A stretch of 14,704 nucleotides of DNA from the NCBI GenBank assembly GCA_964617145.1, contig CAZTVN010000031.1:1-14704 (forward strand), read 5' to 3'. The notes below the pieces were generated by a model that was not told the origin of the DNA, made no database searches, and saw nothing but the letters and a program-made list of their open reading frames with translations. Shown in pieces: positions 8,284-13,410 of the stretch; within the stretch, counting starts at the first letter, position 1; the number at the start of each line of letters is the position of its first letter. The position numbers and the translations under genes were made by a program. The stretch is from CAZTVN01 sp964617145 (lineage in GTDB: Bacteria; Patescibacteriota; Gracilibacteria; UBA1369; JACRIC01).

Positions 8284-8769
8284 TTAGCGTTTCTGCAATT
8301 CATGATCAATAAGAAGAAGTCCCTCTCGAGAACCTTTATCAAGCAGATTGAGTTTCGCAAGAATTTCAGTAACTTGGGCTTCTTCCTCGTTTTGTTCTTC
8401 AATAAACCATTGAAGGAATACGATCAGCGAATAATCTTTGTGTTTATCAGCGAGTTCGTAAAGTTTATGAATACGTTGAGTAATATGTTGTTCGTGAGCA
8501 AGGGAAGTCTCAAAAACCTCTTTCACAGAATCGAATTCGTGTTTTGGCGAAGGCAAAGCTTGCAACTTCACTCTCCCTCCCTTTTGGTTAACATAATTAA
8601 AAATCTTCATTCCATGTTCGATCTCTTCCTGAGATTGTTTTTTCATCCATGCCGTTGCTCCTGGGAGATTTAAAGATTCGAAATACGCCGCCATGGAAAG
8701 ATAAAGGTAAGAAGAAGCAAATTCAGCCTGAATTTGATCATTCAGAGCATTTTGAACAGTAGCATCCAT
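8284..8769 (-). CDS. ftnA: Bacterial non-haem ferritin (FtnA-type)
   Basis: Ferritin assembles into a 24-subunit shell that oxidises Fe(II) and stores it as a ferric mineral in the cytoplasm. The 161-residue protein is a four-helix bundle of family length. Ferroxidase residues are visible by comparison with E. coli FtnA: E16 (QAEFASSYLYL), E49 and H52 (QEEIEHGMK), E93 (AHEQH), and Q126 and E129 (WFIEEQNEEEAQV). It lacks the Met haem-ligand context that would suggest bacterioferritin. The ATG at 8767-8769 gives the expected N-terminus; the upstream sequence is AT-rich with no Shine-Dalgarno site and no Fur box that I could recognise. It stands alone before tRNA-Tyr. Confidence 0.95.
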   Translation of the reverse strand: MDATVQNALNDQIQAEFASSYLYLSMAAYFESLNLPGATAWMKKQSQEEIEHGMKIFNYVNQKGGRVKLQALPSPKHEFDSVKEVFETSLAHEQHITQRIHKLYELADKHKDYSLIVFLQWFIEEQNEEEAQVTEILAKLNLLDKGSREGLLLIDHELQKR

Positions 8770-8957
8770 AATATTAAAAGTTTAAGAAATAGAAAAAATT
8801 TCAAAAGACTTAAAGTGTATGCTAAGTGTAGCAAAAAAAACTTGTGATGAACAGTGCCTGTATGCGTCCATAACATATTTGGGCGTGAGTGATTTTCTCT
8901 TAAGTCCAATATGTATCTGAACTTATTCACCCACTTCGCAAACTTAAGTCACAAATT
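8770..8957. other. 188-nt gap with repeated ACTTAAGT-like motifs
   Basis: This gap lies upstream of the ferritin gene and downstream of the STAS-like gene. It holds no gene. Three related motifs stand out: ACTTAAAGT (8808-8816), CTTAAG (8899-8904) and the perfect palindrome ACTTAAGT (8942-8949). Ferritin's promoter must be here, but several AT-rich -10 candidates exist and none has a convincing -35. No strong terminator for the STAS-like gene was found. Confidence 0.3.
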
Positions 8958-9248
8958 TTAACTACTTTCTTGCATGTAATCAGTGACCATGGTGATGATG
9001 GCTTTTACGGTATCGTTGCATGATTTGAATTGAATTTTTTCCAGCACTTCACTGCCATATTTTCTTATAAGATCACTGATTAACGCATGAATAAATGATT
9101 GTGTGGCTCCTTCAACATTTTTGAAGTCTAATACAATGTTTTTATTTTTTGCTAATGCAGGAATGAGTTTTTTAAATCGTATATCTCTCGCAATGTCTTT
9201 ATTTTCAGCAAAAGGTCCAACTTGTTTGAAAAGTTTTATATGGATCAT
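8958..9248 (-). CDS. STAS-like domain protein (DUF4325 type)
   Basis: This is a single-domain 96-residue protein. Its pattern fits the STAS-like DUF4325 family: a strand ending IVLDFKNVEGATQSF, a helix FIHALISDLIRKYG, a strand LEKIQFKSC and a C-terminal helix. In anti-anti-sigma STAS proteins the loop after the LDF-type strand carries the phosphorylated Ser/Thr; T49 and S51 occupy that area here. Its ATG overlaps the stop of the upstream GHKL ATPase gene (ATGA, 9245-9248), so the two are translationally coupled and probably partners. By analogy with RsbW/SpoIIAB partner switching, the ATPase may phosphorylate or bind it. The output target is unknown, since no sigma factor or phosphatase gene is nearby. 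Family assignment is by pattern only. Confidence 0.75.
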   Translation of the reverse strand: MIHIKLFKQVGPFAENKDIARDIRFKKLIPALAKNKNIVLDFKNVEGATQSFIHALISDLIRKYGSEVLEKIQFKSCNDTVKAIITMVTDYMQESS

Positions 9249-10204
9249 ATGAATTTCGGTTTTTTATAACGAGCTTTTTTCCTTTCTTTTATAGCCTCTC
9301 TCAAAGTTTTATTGAGTAGCTGCAAGAGGAAAGAAAATTCTTGAGTTTTAGTTAAGGAAAGATCTATCCCGACTACTGTTCCCTGCCAAGCGGGTAAGTC
9401 ATCTCGTTTTGAATGTCGATCATCAAAAGGATCAGCATGCAATACGATTTTTTTGCCAGTCCTTTTGAGGAGTTTGTACATAGCTTTGCCACTATACATG
9501 ATAAAAAAATCATTATTTACTGCAGCAATCGATTTGATGAAAAATAATCCAGCTCCTGCATTCCGCTCCGTACCACCCTCTTTTTTTGTTGTACCTGTTA
9601 TGCCGGGCGTTAGAGCCATGCGAATGGCTTCTAGGTCATTTTTAGGATTGTATGATTGATTTATTGACTTCCATATACCAATACCTATGTCAGCAATCCC
9701 TATTCTGATCGTATTACTTTTTTTGTAATATTGAGCGCATACAATGGCTCCATGCCTCGACAATGAATGTTCAAGCACATTTCTTACCAATTCGCTCATT
9801 ATGTAGCGCATGGGTTCAGCATGTTTTGGCTTAAGGTGTAATAATGGTGTTACTTCTGTAATAAATTTTGTTAATGATTTGGAATCATTGATTTGGGTTA
9901 ATGGTATAAATCTCCCCGCGGCTTCATGCTCTTTCATTGTGATGCCAGATTTTATTCCTAAAAACTTGAACAACTTCATTCTTTCCAAGTAATGTTTTGA
10001 TTTTGCCTCGAGTTTTTCACATGTAATTTTTGATGCCTTTATTTTTAGTCCCAAAGCCGCGATCATAGCTAAAACCATCGGATGTATAGATATCCATTTT
10101 TTGTTAAATGTTATTTTCAGTTCATTCGATTTTCCAGAATCAAATCCTTTTAAAAAAGGATCTATATTGCCCAACCATACACTGTTTGGGATGTGTATCT
10201 TCAT
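9245..10204 (-). CDS. GHKL-fold ATPase / anti-sigma-kinase-like protein with N-terminal STAS-like region
   Basis: The 319-residue protein has all three GHKL nucleotide-binding motifs: N box SELVRNVLEHS (137-147), G1 box ADIGIGI (171-177, Asp at 172) and G2 box NAGAGL (215-220). There is no phospho-acceptor His domain and no membrane segment, so it is not a normal sensor kinase; RsbW/SpoIIAB-like kinases are the nearest functional analogy. The first ~95 residues (ELKITFNKKWISIHPMVLAM, then LERMKLFKFLGI) look like a degenerate STAS fold, a proposed fusion. The basic tail KERKKARYKKPKF could contact nucleic acid. Transcription starts from a strong predicted promoter overlapped by operator-like half-sites. 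The codon texture appears poorer in CG dinucleotides than its neighbours, which may mean recent acquisition. The target pathway is unknown. Confidence 0.8.
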   Translation of the reverse strand: MKIHIPNSVWLGNIDPFLKGFDSGKSNELKITFNKKWISIHPMVLAMIAALGLKIKASKITCEKLEAKSKHYLERMKLFKFLGIKSGITMKEHEAAGRFIPLTQINDSKSLTKFITEVTPLLHLKPKHAEPMRYIMSELVRNVLEHSLSRHGAIVCAQYYKKSNTIRIGIADIGIGIWKSINQSYNPKNDLEAIRMALTPGITGTTKKEGGTERNAGAGLFFIKSIAAVNNDFFIMYSGKAMYKLLKRTGKKIVLHADPFDDRHSKRDDLPAWQGTVVGIDLSLTKTQEFSFLLQLLNKTLREAIKERKKARYKKPKFI

Positions 10205-10229
10205 ACAAAATGAATATACTAGTAAAACA

Positions 10230-10259
10230 AATATACCGGGAATTTATACTCAATGTCAA
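10230..10259 (-). promoter_or_regulatory. Strong sigma70-type promoter of the ATPase/STAS operon
   Basis: The minus strand reads TTGACA (10259-10254), an 18-bp spacer and TATATT (10235-10230). This is a perfect -35 and a one-mismatch -10. The start point near 10223 leaves a leader of about 20 nt before the ATPase ATG. It is the best-matching promoter in the window. Confidence 0.7.
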
Positions 10260-10279
10260 ATTACCGAGAATCCCGGTAA
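10234..10279. promoter_or_regulatory. Operator-like array of three TACCGRGA half-sites
   Basis: A 19-bp near-palindrome, TTACCGAGAATCCCGGTAA (10261-10279, eight of nine pairs matching), abuts the upstream edge of the -35 box. A third half-site, TACCGGGA (10234-10241), overlaps the -10 edge and the spacer. Binding there would cover RNA polymerase contacts, so repression is the simplest reading. No DNA-binding regulator is encoded next door. Confidence 0.5.
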
Positions 10280-10287
10280 AATTTTAT

Positions 10288-10941
10288 TCATATTAAATCC
10301 CGGCGATTCGGACAAATATCAGCTAAAACGCATTCATGGCATTTTGGTATGCGGATGCAGATTTTTCGGCCGTGCATGATGAAGTATTCATTAACATTGA
10401 GATATTCTTGTCGTGGATAAAGTTTTTCAAGATCGAGTGCGATTTTATCGGGATTTTTTTCATTCGTAAGCCCGAGGCGCGGAGCAAGCCTCGAAACATG
10501 GGTATCAACCGCAATGCCCGTATGTTTTTTAAATGCTTTGGCCATAACAAGGTGAGCTGTTTTTTTTGCGATGCCGGGTAAATGCAAAAGATCTTCGAGA
10601 TTCCCGGGCACTTTTCCCCGATGTTTTTCCATCAGCATTTTTCCAAGATTTTTCAGATATTTTGCTTTGTTTTTATAAAATCCTGTCGAATAAATATCTT
10701 TTTCCAATGTTTTGATGTCGCAAAACGCATAATCTTTGGCCGTTTTATATTTTTTAAAAAGCTCTTTCGTCACTTTATTTACCATCTTATCAGTGCATTG
10801 AGCTGAAAGAATCGTCCCCACCACAAGCTCTAAAGCATTGCCGTACGCAACAAAAGGGCCTTTTACGAGATATTCTTTTTTAAGACGAAGTAAAATTTCT
10901 CTCGCTCGGTGATTTTCTTTTTGGTATGATAAATCTGTCAT
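10288..10941 (-). CDS. nth: Endonuclease III (DNA glycosylase/AP lyase)
   Basis: Nth removes oxidised pyrimidines and nicks the abasic site in base excision repair. The 217-residue protein has the family's usual length. The N-terminal helical region contains ELVVGTILSAQCTD. The helix-hairpin-helix LPGIAKKTAH holds the catalytic Lys (K127). The catalytic Asp (D146) lies in AVDTHVSRL. The C-terminal iron-sulphur cluster has four Cys: 195, 201, 204 and 210. Spacing is C-X5-C-X2-C-X5-C, one residue shorter in the first loop than the usual C-X6-C. The start ATG is 14 nt from the divergent PEBP gene, and the stop lies 8 nt from the operator array of the ATPase operon. No Shine-Dalgarno site is seen. 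Confidence 0.94.
   Translation of the reverse strand: MTDLSYQKENHRAREILLRLKKEYLVKGPFVAYGNALELVVGTILSAQCTDKMVNKVTKELFKKYKTAKDYAFCDIKTLEKDIYSTGFYKNKAKYLKNLGKMLMEKHRGKVPGNLEDLLHLPGIAKKTAHLVMAKAFKKHTGIAVDTHVSRLAPRLGLTNEKNPDKIALDLEKLYPRQEYLNVNEYFIMHGRKICIRIPKCHECVLADICPNRRDLI
10922..10930 (+). promoter_or_regulatory. Predicted extended -10 promoter of the PEBP/methyltransferase operon
   Basis: TGGTATGAT (10922-10930) has the extended -10 form TGnTATGAT and lies inside the 5' end of nth on the opposite strand. The -35 is poor, as is common for extended -10 promoters. The predicted start near 10937 gives a leader of about 19 nt to the PEBP ATG at 10956. Confidence 0.35.
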
Positions 10942-10955
10942 TAAATTTTGGAAGA

Positions 10956-11519
10956 ATGAAATGGTGGATACTCTTTCTTGTGCTCGTTTTTTTACTTGTT
11001 CTTGGAGAAATTTTTATGCTTCGAGCTGATCATACCTTGAAAATTTCTCCTTCTCAACAATCCATAATTTTTTTACCCATGATCCTTAAAAGTTCCGCCT
11101 TTTCCCACAATGGGAATATTCCTTCAAAATATACGTGTGATGGAGAAAATTTAAGACCTCATCTCTCGATCGAAAATGCTCCCAAAAACACTAAAAGCTT
11201 TGTCCTTATTGTTCACGATCCTGATGCTCCTGCGAAAGATTGGCTTCATTGGACGATTTGGAATATTGCGCCTGAAATACGTGAAATTCCTGAAAATACC
11301 GTGCCTTATGGGACATTGCAAGGGATGACGGATTTTGGCGAAACAGGATGGGGCGGTCCATGTCCGCCTTCTGGCACTCATCGTTATTTTTTTGAACTTT
11401 ATGCGCTTGATACCATACTAGATATTGCTCAAGGTTCAGATAGAAAAACCCTCGAAGACGCGATTTCTCCTCATGTTATTGAAAAAGCACAGCTTATTGG
11501 GCTTTATAAAAGAACGTAA
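10956..11519 (+). CDS. Membrane-anchored YbhB/YbcL-family (PEBP, Raf kinase inhibitor-like) protein
   Basis: The PEBP fold binds small phosphorylated or anionic ligands; the bacterial YbhB/YbcL members have no firmly established function. From the ATG at 10956 the protein is 187 residues. It opens with a hydrophobic segment (WILFLVLVFLLVLGEIF, 4-20) that is a signal anchor or uncleaved signal, placing the domain outside the membrane. The PEBP domain follows from about residue 42: IPSKYTCDGEN, HDPDAP (87-92), WLHWTIWNI (96-104) and GGPCPPSGTHRYFFELYA (133-150) are all characteristic. An upstream ATG (10926) would add 10 residues before the anchor and overlap nth. GGAAG just before the chosen start is too close for a standard ribosome binding site. 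The methyltransferase gene follows after 9 nt. Confidence 0.9.
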   Translation: MKWWILFLVLVFLLVLGEIFMLRADHTLKISPSQQSIIFLPMILKSSAFSHNGNIPSKYTCDGENLRPHLSIENAPKNTKSFVLIVHDPDAPAKDWLHWTIWNIAPEIREIPENTVPYGTLQGMTDFGETGWGGPCPPSGTHRYFFELYALDTILDIAQGSDRKTLEDAISPHVIEKAQLIGLYKRT

Positions 11520-11528
11520 TTTTTTTTC

Positions 11529-11780
11529 ATGACTCCTTCTTTCCGCGACAAAGTGCTTAAAGTCGTTTCTCAAATCCCAAAAGGGAGTGTTCTGACTTAC
11601 AAAGAGGTGGCTCGTCTTGCAGCTAGCCCTCGCGCTTATCGAGCTTGTGGCAACATACTTCGAACGAATTACGATCCCGCGATCCCTTGTCACCGAGTTA
11701 TACGCTCTGACGGGAAGGTTGGGGGGTATAATAGAGGAGAGAAGCGAAAAATTGCATTGTTAGAAAGAGAAAAAGCTTGA
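11529..11780 (+). CDS. Short O6-methylguanine-DNA methyltransferase (MGMT, DNA-binding domain only)
   Basis: This 83-residue protein consists only of the C-terminal methyltransferase/DNA-binding domain of the Ogt/Ada family. It has the winged-helix start FRDKVLKVVSQIPKGSVLTY. The RACGNILRTN block supplies the Arg finger (R38). The active site is IPCHRVIRSDGKVGGY with acceptor Cys C54. Because the Cys is present, it is a potentially active suicide methyltransferase rather than an alkyltransferase-like protein, in which Trp or Ala replaces Cys. The ribonuclease H-like N-terminal domain of full-length enzymes is absent. The ATG lies 9 nt after the PEBP gene, preceded by a T-run and no ribosome binding site, so the two are probably co-transcribed. 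Confidence 0.9.
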   Translation: MTPSFRDKVLKVVSQIPKGSVLTYKEVARLAASPRAYRACGNILRTNYDPAIPCHRVIRSDGKVGGYNRGEKRKIALLEREKA

Positions 11781-11806
11781 TTTTTGAATAGAGAACGTAT
11801 ATATAG

Positions 11807-11833
11807 AAAAACCCCTGTAATACAGAGGCTTTT
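11807..11833. terminator. Bidirectional rho-independent terminator
   Basis: CCCCTGTAATACAGAGG (11812-11828) pairs as a short hairpin with a three-base loop and one G-U/G-T pair. It has AAAAA before it and CTTTT after it, so each strand ends in a U-tract. It sits between the convergent methyltransferase gene (plus, ends 11780) and the secreted-protein gene (minus, ends 11870), as expected for a shared terminator. Confidence 0.75.
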
Positions 11834-11869
11834 CAAGAGCAATTAAACTTATTTTAAGGAGTTCACCTT

Positions 11870-12454
11870 CTAATATTCAACTTTCGCTGCATCCCAAGCA
11901 ATAGCATACCAATTTGTTGTTTCACTGTTACTCGTTACATCACTGAGATAAATTTTCCAGATACCGTAGAATGTTGTGCTATTATAAGGGACCCAGACAT
12001 CGTAATAGGCGTATTGATTGACATAGTCATAATCATAGTAAAGTTGCAACTGTCCATCATAACTCACATATCCCAATGTAATGTAACGAGCTTTTCGCGT
12101 TGTAGCATGCTTTGGTGGTATGAAAACATATTGTTTCGATTTTGTGTACTTATATTCATCTGGATAGCTATAGGCTTTATCGAAATTCCATTGCTTCCAT
12201 TTTTTTCTATAAGCATCACAGCCTTGCCCTGGCATATCTCGACCGCTACAGCTGCTTGGTTCTTGTACGTTATACCCCCAATGACAGCTTTTTCTTAAGC
12301 CGCAACTGGAATCCAAATTGAATGTGCCACTCGTAGTCATATAATTCCCATCATTTTCCAATACCCATGTAGCTGCTAACGAGGAACTTGTAGTGGTCAA
12401 AACGATAAGTAAAGAAAGGCCAAGAGCACAAAATATTTTTTTTAAATATATCAT
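11870..12454 (-). CDS. Secreted Tyr-rich protein, possibly golvesin/CBM-like beta-sandwich
   Basis: From the ATG at 12452-12454 the protein is 194 residues. It opens with a clear signal peptide: MIYLKK, a hydrophobic core, then SSSLA with likely cleavage before ATWVLEND. The mature part has four Cys (two possible disulphides), many Tyr/Trp, and a strand-rich C-terminal half. The order WVLENDGNYMTTSGTF, then YVFIPP...ARYITLGYVS, then WYAIAWDAAKVEY resembles golvesin C-terminal-type (xly-like) carbohydrate-binding domains, whose last strand often reads DAVRF. That resemblance is from memory of the fold and is unproven. It starts 12 nt after the upstream secreted-protein gene and is probably co-transcribed. 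A TTG at 12463 is an alternative start. A surface or exported binding protein is the simplest inference. Confidence 0.7.
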   Translation of the reverse strand: MIYLKKIFCALGLSLLIVLTTTSSSLAATWVLENDGNYMTTSGTFNLDSSCGLRKSCHWGYNVQEPSSCSGRDMPGQGCDAYRKKWKQWNFDKAYSYPDEYKYTKSKQYVFIPPKHATTRKARYITLGYVSYDGQLQLYYDYDYVNQYAYYDVWVPYNSTTFYGIWKIYLSDVTSNSETTNWYAIAWDAAKVEY

Positions 12455-12466
12455 GTTTATCAAGTG

Positions 12467-13135
12467 TTAAATGTTAAGTGTATTGACGTAGCTTAAGAGG
12501 CTTCCTCCGATTGTAAATCCAACCTGTAAAAATCTCATTTCACCCTGTTTAGCTTTGTTGTCTGTCCATCGAAAGAAAAATCCATTGCCGTCTTTTGTCC
12601 CAACTGAAAATTCAAGCCCTTTCGTAAGACTGTCAACATCGATACTGCGTTCTTTTAGCCAATTTACAGCGTAGGTTTGTAACTCTTTTTTTGTGTATTT
12701 CGGGGTGAAATCCATTTCAGGAGTTGGATCGGTGAGAGAGCTTTGTGAAGCTGGTCCCATTTGAACAATTTGGCTTGAGGCAAGGTCTACCAAATATTGC
12801 CACCCATCTTGATCTTGATAGATCATCATCTGTTTTGTCGGTTCGACCATTTCAGGTTTTGAAGGATCGACAATCTTCTCAAAATAGGGATTCCAGCCTG
12901 TGTCCTGAAAAAATACCGAAGTAGCAGGATTTTTTCGAAAATTTCGTATACCATCCATCCCTCGAGTAATTTGATCAGAAGTAGTAGAAATTTTTCCTCC
13001 AACAACAATTTGAGTTTTAGAAACATCTGGATCAGCTTGCACTTCTGGTGTAATTTTTATGTTTTGTAATCCGACGAGCATTCCGATGCCAAGTCCGACA
13101 ATAATAGTTCCAAGAATGAGCTTCTTTTTGTGCAT
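12467..13135 (-). CDS. Exported or membrane-anchored protein, PepSY-like C-terminal half
   Basis: The 222-residue protein begins MHKKKLILGTIIVGLGIGML, a positively charged start and a single hydrophobic segment, so it is exported and anchored or cleaved. No lipobox was seen. The rest is soluble and acidic. GWQYLVDLASSQIVQM (111-126) and GFFFRWTDN...MRFLQVGFTIGGSLLSYVN (185-218) look like two related units, each a strand pair ending in a self-referential sheet, reminiscent of PepSY/YcdB-type modules. TKKELQTYAVNWLKERSIDV (148-167) is the helix such modules usually carry before the sheet. This is a tentative fold call and the function is unknown. It is the first gene of a pair with the Tyr-rich secreted protein and is preceded by a 275-nt control region. 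Confidence 0.72.
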   Translation of the reverse strand: MHKKKLILGTIIVGLGIGMLVGLQNIKITPEVQADPDVSKTQIVVGGKISTTSDQITRGMDGIRNFRKNPATSVFFQDTGWNPYFEKIVDPSKPEMVEPTKQMMIYQDQDGWQYLVDLASSQIVQMGPASQSSLTDPTPEMDFTPKYTKKELQTYAVNWLKERSIDVDSLTKGLEFSVGTKDGNGFFFRWTDNKAKQGEMRFLQVGFTIGGSLLSYVNTLNI

Positions 13136-13146
13136 AGATTGTTAGA

Positions 13147-13152
13147 ATTATG
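13147..13152 (-). promoter_or_regulatory. Possible proximal -10 box of the secreted-protein operon
   Basis: CATAAT (minus strand, 13152-13147) sits so close to the ATG at 13135 that transcription from it would start about 5 nt before the start codon, giving an almost leaderless mRNA. The same box with matching 5' context (GAATTATGA on plus) also occurs inside the 38-bp repeats. The -35 is weak, so this is tentative. Confidence 0.25.
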
Positions 13153-13167
13153 ATATAAATGCTGTAT

Positions 13168-13234
13168 GAAAACTTCACTTTTCATGCTTTAATGGAGCGC
13201 TCCAAAAATTATTCATGAAAAATGAAGAGTTTTC
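13168..13234. repeat. Long imperfect dyad with a central perfect palindrome
   Basis: The arms at 13168-13186 and 13214-13234 are near-complementary (GAAAACT, then TCA and TTTTCATG against the mirrored right arm, with a two-base insertion and one mismatch). Between them lies the perfect 12-bp palindrome TGGAGCGCTCCA (13193-13204), almost exactly on the dyad centre. It stands between the two divergent genes. It may be a complex operator, an RNA structure in the leader of the secreted-protein operon, or the remnant of a small repeat. Confidence 0.6.
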
Positions 13235-13240
13235 TATAAT
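13235..13240 (+). promoter_or_regulatory. Possible -10 box toward dus
   Basis: A perfect TATAAT follows the right arm of the dyad on the plus strand. TTCATG lies 17 bp upstream (13212-13217) as a half-matching -35. It would give a long leader of about 165 nt for dus that contains the 38-bp repeat. No closer convincing promoter for dus was found. Confidence 0.25.
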
Positions 13241-13276
13241 ATCAATATATTAATAAAGTATCTGTTTTCTGTATAC

Positions 13277-13314
13277 CGAAGAATTATGAAATTTTTCTAA
13301 AAAATTTGTTAAAA
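13277..13314 (-). repeat. 38-bp exact repeat, copy 2, upstream of the secreted-protein operon
   Basis: This copy is identical over 38 bp to 8039-8076 and includes minus-strand TTAACA (13312-13307), an 18-bp spacer and CATAAT (13288-13283). A start near 13276 would give a leader of about 140 nt containing the whole dyad element before the secreted-protein ATG. The two flanks diverge immediately from copy 1. Confidence 0.6.
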
Positions 13315-13410
13315 TTTTCATGAAATTTCGCATGGATATTATGGAATCGACCGTCATCCCGCAAGGTTCTTAAAATACCGTCTTATTCAACGATGTAACT
13401 TTCAAAATAC

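Noticed and set aside
8770..8830. Fur-type iron box upstream of the ferritin gene
   Set aside because: The region is AT-rich but no 19-bp GATAATGATAATCATTATC-like inverted repeat is present.
13345..13365. Similarity between GACCGTCATCCCGC here and GACCGTCCATCCGC on the minus strand at about 130-146
   Set aside because: It needs gaps in both copies over a very short stretch, so chance cannot be excluded.
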